Part shown: positions 42,619 through 52,175 of the stretch, piece after piece
How the letters are laid out: each line of letters opens with the position of its first letter
How positions within the stretch are numbered: position 1 is the stretch's first letter
Origin: Oscillospiraceae bacterium
GTDB taxonomy: Bacteria; Bacillota; Clostridia; Oscillospirales; Ruminococcaceae
Reading direction: 5' to 3'
DNA length: 61,317 bases
Assembly (NCBI GenBank): GCA_018110905.1
Contig: JAGBAZ010000004.1
Coordinates: 1 to 61,317, forward strand
Notes under the pieces: model-generated
The model's input: only the letters and a program-made list of their open reading frames with translations
The model's database searches: none
What the model was told of the DNA's origin: nothing
Position numbers and translations under genes: made by a program

Positions 42619-44319
42619 TCATTCCATTCCTGAAAAAGTTTTTGTTTCCATATCAAAAACAAAAGAAAATTCATCGTTTCCTTTTCCTTCAAGAGCGGTG
42701 AAAATAAGATTATCTTCCGAACGGAACATAACTGTGTTCTGAATTCCATAGTATGACGGAACTTTTATACCGCTTTCATAAGTTTCCAGAATTTTACCTT
42801 CCGGGCTTAAAAAAGCCACAGCATAAACCGAATCCTCATAATTTACGGCGCTGTGTTCATAATAAAGAACGGCGAAGGAAAAATCTTCCGGGTTTCGCAA
42901 AAAGGCTAAAAGGCCACGAAATTTTGTTTCGGAAATCTTCCCGAAGATTTCATCGGAATAAAACAGAACTTCATCGGTTCCTGCGGAATAAATTTTAAGA
43001 AAACTTTCATTCATAACAAAGGCATCGCCGTTTTCAAGAAAACCTTCGGAATGATTTCCGGAAACAGAACCTCCGTTTTCGCAAAGTTCAAAAGTTTTTC
43101 CGCTTTGTTCATCTTTCAGAACCACAAGATAGCTTTCGCCGTCGCCTGCGGAATAATTTTCCGCTTTCCAAAGAGAATATTTTTTGTCACCGAAAGCGGC
43201 AATTTTTTCTTCAAGGACAAATTTGCTGTAAAGCTGGGAGTTATTATAAATTAATTTTCCAAAGTTGAGGTTTTCTTTGTTTCCGTAACCGTCATCTGTC
43301 CGGAAGAAAAGCTTTCCGTCATAAAAAAGCGAAAGTTCATCGCTTTCAATATCAAAATCGTTGTTTGAAAGATAAATTATTTCCGCAAATCCTTTTTCCT
43401 TATGGAAAAGCGCAGCGCATTTTCCGCAATATACGTTTTCGTTACCCCAGGTATCCGTGTAGTAATATTCTAAAAAAATTATATCATAATCGTTATAAGT
43501 TAAAGTCTTTCCGAAGTTTACTCTGTAAAAATTTCCGCTGAAAATACCATAGGCAATGTTTCCCGAAACAAGATATTTTCCTTCACCTTTTCCGAGTAAT
43601 TCGTATTTGATATTGAATTCCGGAACGGGAAAACCAAGCCAGGCGCCCATATCGACTTTGGCAAGGTTTTGTTCCGACCAAAGTTTTCCGTTTTTATCAA
43701 AAATGAATGTTTTTGAATATCCGGAAAGGTTATATGCCGGGGCATAGTAACCGGATTCGTCGCAAAAAATTCCAACGGGCCAGAAATCTTCGGGCAATTC
43801 AATTTCGGTAAACCCGGAAAAATCATCCGGATCAAAAACCACAGCTTTTTCAAAAAAACAGATGGCGGTGCGGTTTTCGCCGGCAAAGGAAGCTCCGCCA
43901 AGGCTTATTTTTATAAAATCCTCAAAACCGGTATAGTTTTGTTTTTCAAAATTTTCCTTCGCAAAAAGCCAGATTCCGTTTGCGGAAAAAGTTTTTTTCG
44001 TTCCGTTTTTTTCAAGAACAAAATCGCAGGAAAATCTTTGGTTCTCAAAAACAGAAATATTTTCGGCCCGAAAATTTATTCCGTTGTGTTCAAGAACTTC
44101 CGGATTTTTAAGGGCGGATTCAATTTCGTTTTCAAGGACAGATTCAACGCAAATTTTTATATCCTCAAAATCCGGAAGAGGGAAGACTTTTCCCTCCTCG
44201 GAAGAAGTAATGGAAGATTCCAAAGGAATTTCCGGCAAAACATCTTCGGGCATTGTTTCTGTTTCGGAACAGGAACAAAGAAAAATCGCTGTTATTAAAA
44301 ACAAAATAAACTTTTTCAA
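42619..44319 (-). CDS. Uncharacterised lipoprotein, possible beta-propeller
   Basis: 566 residues. Lipoprotein signal with lipobox FLCSC (Cys near 16). The rest is rich in aromatic and beta-forming residues with recurring FDKNGKLW-, SPEGKIL- and ETYESG-like segments, as in surface beta-propellers. No catalytic motif. I start at TTG 44319, six bases after AGAGGTG, which gives a clean signal peptide; the frame open to 44382 would add 21 unlikely residues. Function unknown. Confidence 0.65.
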   Translation of the reverse strand: MKKFILFLITAIFLCSCSETETMPEDVLPEIPLESSITSSEEGKVFPLPDFEDIKICVESVLENEIESALKNPEVLEHNGINFRAENISVFENQRFSCDFVLEKNGTKKTFSANGIWLFAKENFEKQNYTGFEDFIKISLGGASFAGENRTAICFFEKAVVFDPDDFSGFTEIELPEDFWPVGIFCDESGYYAPAYNLSGYSKTFIFDKNGKLWSEQNLAKVDMGAWLGFPVPEFNIKYELLGKGEGKYLVSGNIAYGIFSGNFYRVNFGKTLTYNDYDIIFLEYYYTDTWGNENVYCGKCAALFHKEKGFAEIIYLSNNDFDIESDELSLFYDGKLFFRTDDGYGNKENLNFGKLIYNNSQLYSKFVLEEKIAAFGDKKYSLWKAENYSAGDGESYLVVLKDEQSGKTFELCENGGSVSGNHSEGFLENGDAFVMNESFLKIYSAGTDEVLFYSDEIFGKISETKFRGLLAFLRNPEDFSFAVLYYEHSAVNYEDSVYAVAFLSPEGKILETYESGIKVPSYYGIQNTVMFRSEDNLIFTALEGKGNDEFSFVFDMETKTFSGME

Positions 44320-44438
44320 ATGCAACACCTCTTTCAATATCATCCATATTAATAGTGACCGGAAAATGCTTTTTTGTTGCATAAAAGAAGAAAATAAAAA
44401 GCAGCGGACAAAAACAGAGGGGTTTTATAATGCAAACT

Positions 44439-45368
44439 TTACACAGAACGCTGGCTTATGCCTTTGATGTCGGAAACAACCCAGCCATAATCGGAACTTG
44501 TGCAAACGCTTCCGCAATATTCACAAACAGCGGAGCGGTTAAGATCTATCGGGGCGCCGCAATTTGGACAATGCTTATCATCAACAATTTTTTCTTCCGC
44601 GGTAAGTTTTCCGAAAGAACGGATGAAAGTCCAGTGATAAGTCATGAAAAGCTCGCGGTTTCTGTCACCGCGAATTACATTTCCGGTTTTGTCATCTGTG
44701 ACGTAATCGGTTATGCGGGAAAGGATTTCCACCGTTATAATGTCATTTTTTGCATCGTTGGTGCAGCCGATTATTCTTGTGTTAAGAACAGAAACCCGCT
44801 CCACATGGTTTGTCTGACAGCGGTTTTTGTAACCTTCGATCTGCCTTTCGGATTTTGCATAAAGTTCTTCCGTAAAATGGGAACGTACCGGCAAAAGGTC
44901 TTTTGCGCTCCAGGCGTCCTGGGTCCTTATGTAAAGATTGGCAGCATCGCCGAGGAATTTGGATTCATTAAAACCGGGGTCGCGCTTTTTAAGAGAAGCA
45001 ATATCGTTGACAAGAGGCGCGGTGTTTTGTGCAGGAATGTCAACGCTTCCTTTTCCGGAGGAAACGTTCCTTCCGATGGAATTCCTGCCGACAACGGTGC
45101 CGACGATTATAAGAATGATGATAAGAGTTATAACAATTTCAAAAAGGCCGATTTCGTCGTCGGAAGAATCGGAATAGTAATATTGGGTGGTGTAACCGCC
45201 GTAATCATAGTAATCGTAACCGGAATCCCAGCCGGAATCAAAACCGCCGCCGAAATCGGAATATCCCCAGTCGGAACCTCCGGCAAAATCTCCGAAATCA
45301 GCAAAAGCAACAGTTGAAGAAAAAATTATCAGAACCGCCGCAAGAAGCAATGCAATTTTCTTTTTCAT
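44439..45368 (-). CDS. Secreted/membrane Tim44-like domain protein with C-terminal zinc ribbon
   Basis: 309 residues. Signal-like hydrophobic N-terminus (4-25), Gly/Asp/Tyr-rich repeats (27-75), one membrane segment (80-97), Tim44/bacterial TIM44-like domain from about 125 to 255 (FLGDAANLYIRTQDAWSAKDL; FMTYHWTFIRS), and a zinc ribbon CPNCGAPIDLNRSAVCEYCG near 270. Start at ATG 45368 after AGGAGGTG. The two hydrophobic segments put the C-terminal domains in the cytoplasm. Role unknown. Confidence 0.75.
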   Translation of the reverse strand: MKKKIALLLAAVLIIFSSTVAFADFGDFAGGSDWGYSDFGGGFDSGWDSGYDYYDYGGYTTQYYYSDSSDDEIGLFEIVITLIIILIIVGTVVGRNSIGRNVSSGKGSVDIPAQNTAPLVNDIASLKKRDPGFNESKFLGDAANLYIRTQDAWSAKDLLPVRSHFTEELYAKSERQIEGYKNRCQTNHVERVSVLNTRIIGCTNDAKNDIITVEILSRITDYVTDDKTGNVIRGDRNRELFMTYHWTFIRSFGKLTAEEKIVDDKHCPNCGAPIDLNRSAVCEYCGSVCTSSDYGWVVSDIKGISQRSV

Positions 45369-45439
45369 AAAAAGCACCTCCTTTGATCTGATCTTATTTT
45401 ATCAAAAAATGTTTTTTTCTTCAACATAATTGAAGAAAA

Positions 45440-45474
45440 AGCAAAAAAACACGGCAGGTAATAATACCTGCCGT
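45440..45474 (-). terminator. Terminator of the RNase J gene
   Basis: ACGGCAGGT/ACCTGCCGT stem (45451-45474) followed, on the minus strand, by GTTTTTTTG. Confidence 0.9.
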
Positions 45475-45479
45475 AATAT

Positions 45480-47462
45480 TTATTCTTCATTATCCTCTTC
45501 GTCAAAATCTTTTTCGCTGAGCTCATTGATAATCGGGAGAATCATCGGTGAACGCTGGGTTGCGGTATAAAGGTAACCGCCGGCCGCATCGCGGATTTTC
45601 GTTTTAAGATTCTGCCAATCGCGCTTGTTTTCCGCAATTCCGGAAAGAACAGCTTTTTCAACAACAGCTTTGGTGTTTTCAATAAGTTCTTCCGAATCTT
45701 TAACGTAAACAAAACCGCGGGAAAGGATATCCGGTCCCGCAAGGATCTTGCCTTTGTTGCTCAAAGTTACGGAAACAACCATAAGGCCGTCTTCGCCAAG
45801 GTGTTTTCTGTCGCGAAGAACAACGTTTCCAACGTCGCCCACGCCCAGACCGTCAACAAGAACGGCGCCTGCGGCAACGGTGGATTCCGCGGAAATTCCG
45901 TTTACGGAAACTTCGATAACTCTTCCGAGTTCAGGGATAACAACGTTTTCTTCGTGCATGCCCATCTGGAGAGCAAGGTCGCAATGTTTTTTAAGATGTT
46001 TATATTCACCGTGAACGGGAATAAAATACTGCGGCTTGGTAAGGGCGAGCATAAGTTTCTGTTCGTCCTGGCAGGCGTGACCGGAAACATGGATCTGACT
46101 GTATCTTTCGTAAACAACTTCCGCACCGAGCTTCATGAGTTCGTTTACGACCTTGCCGACATATTTTTCATTTCCGGGAATGGGATATGCGGAAATTATT
46201 ACAAGGTCGCGGGAGGTGATATTAACTTTTCTGTGGTCGCCGGTGGACATTCTTGTAAGGGCGGACATGGGTTCGCCCTGGCTTCCGGTGGTGACGATGC
46301 AAACTTCGTTTTCCGGAAGTTTGTTTACCGCATCAAGGGAAACAACGGTTCCTGCCGGGGCTTCAAGGTAACCGAGTTCAAGGGCTTTTGCAACAACCTG
46401 TTCCATGCTTCTTCCGGAAACGGCAACTTTTCTGCCGAATTTTACGGCGGATTCGATCACCATCTGAACGCGGTGTACGTTGGAAGAGAAAGTTGCAACG
46501 ATGATTCGTTTGTCAGCTCCGTTTTTGAAAAGAACATCAAAACTTTCGCCAACAACTCTTTCGCTCGGGGTGCTGCCGGGTCTTTCGGCGTTGGTGGAAT
46601 CGGAAAGAAGGGCAAGAACGCCTTTGTTGCCGAGTTCGCCGAAACGGGCAAGGTCGATTATTCCGCCTCTTGTGGGGGTATAATCAACTTTATAGTCACC
46701 GGTTTGAATAACAACACCTGCGGGGGTATGGATTGCAAGAGCGCAGGAATCCGGAATGGAGTGGTTTACGTAAATAAATTCAACGCTCATGATTCCGGCG
46801 GCAACAATATCGCCGGGTTTTACAACATTGAGTTTTGCAGAGCTAAGAAGATTCTTTTCCGCAAGTTTGTTTTCGATAAGCGCCATTGAAAAGCGGGTTG
46901 CGAAAACCGGAATATTAAGTTTCTGGAGAAGATAGGGCACTGCGCCGATATGGTCTTCGTGGCCGTGGGTGATGAAAAGACCTTTGATTTTGTCCTTGTT
47001 TTCCTCAAGATAGGTGAAATCCGGGATAACAAGGTCGATTCCGAGCATTTCCTCATCCGGAAAAGCCATTCCGCAGTCAACGATTATGATTTCGTTTTCG
47101 TATTCATAAACGGTAAGGTTTTTGCCGATTTCGCCAAGTCCGCCAAGGGGGATTATTTTAAGGGGCGGATTTTTGGAAGCGGAGGTAGGGCGTCCGCGTT
47201 TTTTCTTATTCCAGCTCCAGCCGGTTTTTTCTTCTGAAGATACCTTCTTCTTTTCCTCTTTTTTGGAAGTTTCCTTTTTCGGGGAAGTTTTTTTATTTGC
47301 CGGCTGTTTTTTTACGGATTCGGCAGATTTTTTAGTTTTGGATTTTTTTGCAGGAACTTCCTCTTCGCTGTGGTCATACTGTGCTTCGGGAAGATTTGCA
47401 AGAATTTTATCGAGTTTATCAAGATTTGCTTTTTGCTGTTTTGCTCTTAAGGTATGGTTCAA
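45480..47462 (-). CDS. rnj: Ribonuclease J
   Basis: 660 residues. Residues 1-105 are a Lys/Ser/Glu-rich low-complexity extension ending in GWSWNKKKRGRP; the metallo-beta-lactamase/beta-CASP core follows with THGHEDHIG near 163, PDSCALAI, and the SNVHRVQM and SGHACQDEQ motifs of the CASP part. 5'-3' exo/endoribonuclease of Gram-positive RNA decay. TTG 47462 follows AAAGGAGG. The extension is longer than in typical RNase J1 and may bind RNA or partners (inference). Confidence 0.93.
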   Translation of the reverse strand: MNHTLRAKQQKANLDKLDKILANLPEAQYDHSEEEVPAKKSKTKKSAESVKKQPANKKTSPKKETSKKEEKKKVSSEEKTGWSWNKKKRGRPTSASKNPPLKIIPLGGLGEIGKNLTVYEYENEIIIVDCGMAFPDEEMLGIDLVIPDFTYLEENKDKIKGLFITHGHEDHIGAVPYLLQKLNIPVFATRFSMALIENKLAEKNLLSSAKLNVVKPGDIVAAGIMSVEFIYVNHSIPDSCALAIHTPAGVVIQTGDYKVDYTPTRGGIIDLARFGELGNKGVLALLSDSTNAERPGSTPSERVVGESFDVLFKNGADKRIIVATFSSNVHRVQMVIESAVKFGRKVAVSGRSMEQVVAKALELGYLEAPAGTVVSLDAVNKLPENEVCIVTTGSQGEPMSALTRMSTGDHRKVNITSRDLVIISAYPIPGNEKYVGKVVNELMKLGAEVVYERYSQIHVSGHACQDEQKLMLALTKPQYFIPVHGEYKHLKKHCDLALQMGMHEENVVIPELGRVIEVSVNGISAESTVAAGAVLVDGLGVGDVGNVVLRDRKHLGEDGLMVVSVTLSNKGKILAGPDILSRGFVYVKDSEELIENTKAVVEKAVLSGIAENKRDWQNLKTKIRDAAGGYLYTATQRSPMILPIINELSEKDFDEEDNEE

Positions 47463-47659
47463 ATTCTGGCCTCCTTTTAAAGTTAAGATAAATTTATGTA
47501 TTTCCGTATTAAAAGTCAAAAAAATAAATAATTAGTATCGCAAAAAATCCGTTTTTTCGAATTTTTGCAATAAAATGCAAACAGAAAAACTCCAAACCGA
47601 AAAATCAGCTTGGAAAAATCAAAAAATATAAAATTATTCCGGACACATTCGTTGTTATT

Positions 47660-47688
47660 ATTGTAATTATTTTGAATGAAAAAGTCAA
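47660..47688 (-). promoter_or_regulatory. Promoter of rnj
   Basis: On the minus strand TTGACT (47688-47683), 17-bp spacer, TACAAT (47665-47660). Confidence 0.7.
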
Positions 47689-47724
47689 TAAAAATTCAGT
47701 TTATTAAAAATAATTTTAAAAACC

Positions 47725-47753
47725 TTGCTTTTTTCTTAATATGCCGTTATGAT
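47725..47753 (+). promoter_or_regulatory. Promoter of rnhA
   Basis: TTGCTT (47725-47730), 17-bp spacer, TATGAT (47748-47753), 33 bases before the TTG start. Confidence 0.65.
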
Positions 47754-47786
47754 ATTTTTCAGAACAAGAAAGTGAGGTGACCCCGT

Positions 47787-48224
47787 TTGAAAGAGGTCAT
47801 GATTTTTACGGACGGCGCATGTTCCGGAAATCCGGGTCCCGGCGGCTGGGGAACGATTCTTCGCTTCGGCGAACACGAAAAAGAACTTTCCGGAGGCGAA
47901 AGGGAAACAACAAACAACAGAATGGAGCTCACGGCCGTTATAAGCGGTCTGGAGGCGCTTAAGGAACCTTGCAGGGTAACAGTGGTAACGGATTCAAAGT
48001 ATGTTTCGGACGCGGTGACAAAAGGCTGGGCGGAAAGCTGGCGCAGAAAAGGCTGGAAGCGCAGCGGCGGCGAACCTGCCCTTAATCCGGATCTTTGGGA
48101 AAAACTTCTGGATCTTCTTAAAATCCACGATGTTAAATTCCAATGGATAAAAGGCCATGCCGGCCACCCGGAAAACGAACGCTGCGACGCAATGGCTGTT
48201 TCCGAATGGCAGAAACTGAAATAA
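47787..48224 (+). CDS. rnhA: Ribonuclease HI
   Basis: 145 residues. [16 protein letters not shown] at the N-terminus (first catalytic Asp), [13 protein letters not shown] (Glu), VVTDSKYV (Asp) and the final [11 protein letters not shown] (His/Asp). Degrades RNA in RNA-DNA hybrids. Start TTG 47787 after GTGAGGTG; ATG 47799 is a possible alternative. Confidence 0.95.
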   Translation: MKEVMIFTDGACSGNPGPGGWGTILRFGEHEKELSGGERETTNNRMELTAVISGLEALKEPCRVTVVTDSKYVSDAVTKGWAESWRRKGWKRSGGEPALNPDLWEKLLDLLKIHDVKFQWIKGHAGHPENERCDAMAVSEWQKLK

Positions 48225-48238
48225 AAACAAAAAGAAAA

Positions 48239-48263
48239 GGCACCGCTTTGCGGTGCCTTCTTT
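48239..48263. terminator. Bidirectional terminator
   Basis: GGCACCGC-TTT-GCGGTGCC stem (48239-48257) between converging rnhA and ftsH, with A-rich and T-rich flanks. Confidence 0.85.
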
Positions 48264-48274
48264 ATTTGATTCAA

Positions 48275-50161
48275 TTATTCTTCGGTTTCGGAAACAGTTT
48301 CTTCCGCAGCAACTTCTTCAATTGCCGGAGCGGGCGGGTTCATGATATCCGCAAATTCCTTTCCGGAAACTTTTTCTTTTTCCATAAGGACAGCTGCAAC
48401 AGCATCAAGCTTGTCGCGGTGTTCGCGAAGGATGGATTCGGTTTTTGCATAAGCTTCGTCAACAAGTCTTCTGATCTCGCTGTCGATATCGGAAGCAATA
48501 TCATCAGAATAATGTTTGTTCTGGCCATAATCTCTGCCGAGGAAAACTTCGTTTTCATCGGAACCGTAAACGATCGGGCCGAGTTTTTCACTGAAGCCGT
48601 AGCGGGTGACCATGTTTCTTGCGATTCTGGTTGCACGTTCAAGGTCGTTGGAAGCACCGGTGGAAATATCGCCGAGGACGATTGCTTCCGCAACACGTCC
48701 GCCGAGAAGGGTGCAAAGTTCTTCTTCCATATAACCTTTGGTGACGTAATTTCTGTCCTCTACCGGAAGGCTCATGGTGTAACCGCCGGCATAACCGCGG
48801 GGTACGATGGAAATTTCATGAACGGGGTCCTGGGTCTCGCAGAAATAGGTTACGACTGCGTGGCCTGCTTCGTGATAAGAAGTAAGGCGTTTATCTTTGT
48901 CGTTGACTTTTCTGGAACGTTTTTCGGGGCCGGCAACAACTTTAATCGTTGCTTCTTCGATTTCCTTCATTGTGATAGCTTTCTTTTTGCGTCTTGCGGC
49001 AAGAAGAGCAGCTTCGTTGGTGAGGTTTTCAAGTTCCGCGCCGGTAAAGCCTGCGGTGGATTTTGCGATAACCCCAAGGTCAACGTCGGGACCGAGAGGC
49101 TTGTTTCTGGTGTGGATCTTAAGGATAGCTTCGCGGCCTTCAACGTCCGGAGCGCCTACCACAATCTGGCGGTCGAAACGGCCGGGACGGAGAAGCGCCG
49201 GGTCAAGGATATCTGCGCGGTTGGTTGCGGCCATAACGATAATTCCGGTGTTGTTGCCGAAACCGTCCATTTCAACAAGAAGCTGGTTAAGGGTCTGTTC
49301 GCGTTCATCGTGTCCGCCGCCAAGGCCTGCGCCTCTGTGACGGCCGACAGCGTCGATCTCATCGATGAAGATGATTGCGGGAGCGTTTTTCTTTGCTTCG
49401 CCGAAAAGGTCGCGAACACGGCTTGCGCCGACGCCGACGAACATTTCGACAAAGTCGGAACCGGAAATGGAGAAGAAAGGAACGCCCGCTTCGCCGGCAA
49501 CCGCCCTTGCAAGAAGGGTTTTACCGGTACCGGGCTGACCCATGAGGAGAACGCCTTTCGGAATTCTTGCGCCAAGGGCGTTGAATTGGTTCGGGTGTTT
49601 AAGGAACTGAACGATTTCCTCAAGTTCCTCTTTTTCCTCGTTGCAGCCTGCAACATCTTTGAAGGTTGTGGGTTTGTCGCCGGCCTTGTCCTTATATTTT
49701 GCCTTGGCAAAATCCATCACCTTGCCGCCGCCCTGCTGACGCATCATAAAGAACCAGAAAATCGCCATGGCGCCGATGAGAAGAAGGGTCGGGATCATGG
49801 AGATCCACCATGGGGTTTCCTTTATCGGAAGGTAATCCGGCTGGGTTTCTGTGGCGGAAAAACCGTTTTTCTCGTTTATGATATCGATATCGCTGAGGAA
49901 AACGGAAACATTGGGGACAAGATATTCAATGGTTTCGCCCTTGTCTTTGCCTTCTTCGGGTTTTTTAACAAGGGTAAGGTCACCTGTTCCAAGGTCAAGA
50001 GTGTAACTTTCAACTTCCGAATTTTCAAAAAGCTGAAGTATCTCATAATATTTTGGTTTCACTTCTTCTTCCTTGTTCATGGTGAACATAAGGGAAGTAA
50101 GGAAAAGAAGAAGCACAAGTGCCGCAGCATAGGTTATAATTGTTTTTATTTTGTTGTTCAA
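48275..50161 (-). CDS. ftsH: ATP-dependent zinc metalloprotease FtsH
   Basis: 628 residues. Two membrane segments (around 7-27 and 108-128) around a small external domain, AAA+ module with GQPGTGKT near 207 and [11 protein letters not shown] near 260, and the zinc site HEAGH near 427. Degrades misfolded membrane proteins. The start is TTG 50161 after GGAG. It is the last gene of the minus-strand run gdpP-rplI-dnaB-tilS-hpt-ftsH, and tilS-hpt-ftsH is the usual order in Bacillota. Confidence 0.96.
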   Translation of the reverse strand: MNNKIKTIITYAAALVLLLFLTSLMFTMNKEEEVKPKYYEILQLFENSEVESYTLDLGTGDLTLVKKPEEGKDKGETIEYLVPNVSVFLSDIDIINEKNGFSATETQPDYLPIKETPWWISMIPTLLLIGAMAIFWFFMMRQQGGGKVMDFAKAKYKDKAGDKPTTFKDVAGCNEEKEELEEIVQFLKHPNQFNALGARIPKGVLLMGQPGTGKTLLARAVAGEAGVPFFSISGSDFVEMFVGVGASRVRDLFGEAKKNAPAIIFIDEIDAVGRHRGAGLGGGHDEREQTLNQLLVEMDGFGNNTGIIVMAATNRADILDPALLRPGRFDRQIVVGAPDVEGREAILKIHTRNKPLGPDVDLGVIAKSTAGFTGAELENLTNEAALLAARRKKKAITMKEIEEATIKVVAGPEKRSRKVNDKDKRLTSYHEAGHAVVTYFCETQDPVHEISIVPRGYAGGYTMSLPVEDRNYVTKGYMEEELCTLLGGRVAEAIVLGDISTGASNDLERATRIARNMVTRYGFSEKLGPIVYGSDENEVFLGRDYGQNKHYSDDIASDIDSEIRRLVDEAYAKTESILREHRDKLDAVAAVLMEKEKVSGKEFADIMNPPAPAIEEVAAEETVSETEE

Positions 50162-50224
50162 AACATCAACTCCGAATATATATTATATGTTCTTTTGAAA
50201 AAGCATATTCAAAACATAACAAAA

Positions 50225-50773
50225 TCAATCTTCGTAAATTTCGGGTTTAAGAACGCCGATGTAAGGAAGATGACGGTACTGCTGGTCATAGTCAAGACCG
50301 TAACCGACAACAAATTCATCCGGAACGGTGAAGCAGAAATAATCCGCTTTAACATCGGCAATTCTGCGTTCCGGTTTGTCAAGAAGGGTTGCGATTCTGA
50401 TGGAAGAAACGTTTCTCTGGCTGAGGATCTTCTTAAGATAGGAAAGGGTCATGCCGCTGTCAAGGATATCTTCAACGATAAGGATGTCTTTTCCGGAAAG
50501 ATCGTGGTCAAGGTCCTTGATAATTTTTACAACACCGGAGGTTTTTGTTCCGCTGCCGTAACTGGAAACGGACATAAAGTCGATGTTGAGCGGAATGGAA
50601 ATGGATCTCATAAGGTCGCCCATGAAAATTATAGAACCTTTAAGAACGGCAACAAGCATAAGATTTTTTCCGTCATAATCTTTGCTTATCTGTTTTCCCA
50701 TTTTTTTAACGGCTTTTTTAATGTCTTTTTCAGAAATAAGTATTCTTTCAATATCTTCTTCGATAGTACGCAT
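50225..50773 (-). CDS. hpt: Hypoxanthine phosphoribosyltransferase
   Basis: 182 residues. PRPP-binding motif ILIVEDILDSGMTL near 100 and VAVLKGSIIFMGDL near 42. Salvages hypoxanthine and guanine. ATG 50773 is eight bases after AAGGAAG; the TTG two codons earlier is too close to it. Confidence 0.95.
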   Translation of the reverse strand: MRTIEEDIERILISEKDIKKAVKKMGKQISKDYDGKNLMLVAVLKGSIIFMGDLMRSISIPLNIDFMSVSSYGSGTKTSGVVKIIKDLDHDLSGKDILIVEDILDSGMTLSYLKKILSQRNVSSIRIATLLDKPERRIADVKADYFCFTVPDEFVVGYGLDYDQQYRHLPYIGVLKPEIYED

Positions 50774-50792
50774 ATTCAACGCTTCCTTTTCA

Positions 50793-52175
50793 TCAGAATT
50801 CTTTTATATCACGGCGGATTTTTATTGCCGCCACACGGACTGTTTTTTCGGAAGTTCTCGCGCGCTTTGCAGCACCCAAGCCTTCGACCCAGAGCACGCC
50901 CTCATCATCGGAAATAACAACCACGGAATTCCGTTCTTCCGCAGGAATTTTTTCTTCGATAAAAAGTTTTTTCAGCGTTTTTGTTCCGCCGTGGATGTCG
51001 GCTTTGTCGCCTTCCATGCGGGAACGAATAACTGCGCTGCCCTGTATTTTATCAAAATCAAATGTATCTTTTAATACGTAATTATTAATTTTGTATGAAT
51101 TTTCAAATTCATCGTATGACAAAACCCGGATTTTTGCTGTTTTTTCGGAAGAAACGGAAAATTCCCCTTCCATAAAAACAGTTTTTTCGATTTCCGGAGC
51201 ATGAACAGGTTTTGTTTCCCTGAAAACGATCCCGTTCTTCTGAACAAGATATTCGTTTTTGGAAAGTTCCTCTTTAAAATCGCCTTCGCCGAATTTTTCG
51301 GCAAGCCTTACGGTTCTTTCAAAATCAAAGCTGAAGCCGAATTCTTCAAGGATCATTGCGGAGGCTCTGTTTTTTAAAGCCGGGTGAGATACTTTTAAAA
51401 CTCTTCCGTCAAAGCCTTTTTCGGTCCTTGATTTTTCAAGAAGAAGGGAAGCTTCGGAATCGATAAAATCTCTTGTTTCCGCAAGGTTTTTTGAAAGACG
51501 AAGAAAAGCCTTATCAAAACCGGGGTTTATTTCTTTCATAACAGGAATGACCCCGTGGCGGATTTTGTTCCGGGTATATTCATCTGTGAGATTCGTGCTG
51601 TCTGTAACGTAATCAACGCCGTGCTCATTTGCATAAGCTTCAATCTGTTCTCTCGAAAATTCGATGAGCGGGCGGATTATTTTTCCACGGACCGGAGGGA
51701 TCCCGCAGATTCCGGAAAGAGCGGCGCCCCTTGCAGAATTGAAAATATAGGTTTCGGCACAGTCGGAAAGGCTGTGTGCGGTGGCGATTTTTGCGTTTTC
51801 GCCAAGTTCAGAAGCACAGTTTTCAAAAAACTCATAGCGGAGCTTTCTTCCGGCTTCCTCGGTGCTCAAACGGTGCTCGTTTGCAAATTTGGCAACATCC
51901 GCGCTTAAAACCCGGCATTCGATGCCGTATTTTTCGCAAAGAGAACGGACAAAAGTTTCGTCCCGGTCGCTTTCGCTTCCCCGAAGGTTGTGGTTGATAT
52001 GTGCACAGATTATTTTAAAACCCATCTCCGTGCTCAGTTTCCAAAGAACGTGGAGCAGGACCGAAGAATCGCATCCGCCGGAAACCGCAGCAACGATTCC
52101 GCCGCAGTTTTCAAGCATTCCATGGTGCTCGATAACTTTTCTGACTGCTTCAAGGTCAAGCGGCACGGTGCTCAT
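50793..52175 (-). CDS. tilS: tRNA(Ile)-lysidine synthase
   Basis: 460 residues. PP-loop VSGGCDSSVLLH near 31, HINHNLRGSESDRDE near 68, RNKIRHGVIP near 185, and a C-terminal TilS domain (RSRMEGDKADIHGGTKTLKKLF near 400). Converts the wobble C of the AUA-reading tRNA-Ile to lysidine. Start ATG 52175 follows TGGAGGAAG and overlaps the dnaB stop by four bases. Several GTGCTC hexamers lie in this gene. Confidence 0.95.
   Translation of the reverse strand: MSTVPLDLEAVRKVIEHHGMLENCGGIVAAVSGGCDSSVLLHVLWKLSTEMGFKIICAHINHNLRGSESDRDETFVRSLCEKYGIECRVLSADVAKFANEHRLSTEEAGRKLRYEFFENCASELGENAKIATAHSLSDCAETYIFNSARGAALSGICGIPPVRGKIIRPLIEFSREQIEAYANEHGVDYVTDSTNLTDEYTRNKIRHGVIPVMKEINPGFDKAFLRLSKNLAETRDFIDSEASLLLEKSRTEKGFDGRVLKVSHPALKNRASAMILEEFGFSFDFERTVRLAEKFGEGDFKEELSKNEYLVQKNGIVFRETKPVHAPEIEKTVFMEGEFSVSSEKTAKIRVLSYDEFENSYKINNYVLKDTFDFDKIQGSAVIRSRMEGDKADIHGGTKTLKKLFIEEKIPAEERNSVVVISDDEGVLWVEGLGAAKRARTSEKTVRVAAIKIRRDIKEF

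Larger units (their letters stand above)
47463..47786. other. Divergent rnj-rnhA gap with two promoters
   Basis: 324 bases, AT-rich, no gene. It holds back-to-back promoters (47660-47688 minus, 47725-47753 plus) and a roughly 190-base leader for rnj. In the leader (47538-47575) an imperfect dyad with arms TCGCAAAAA/TTTTTGCAA could form a hairpin. No riboswitch was recognised. Confidence 0.5.

Noticed and set aside
48143..50917. A 924-codon open frame on the plus strand opposite ftsH and hpt
   Set aside because: Antisense shadow of recognised genes, with the same codon-use explanation.
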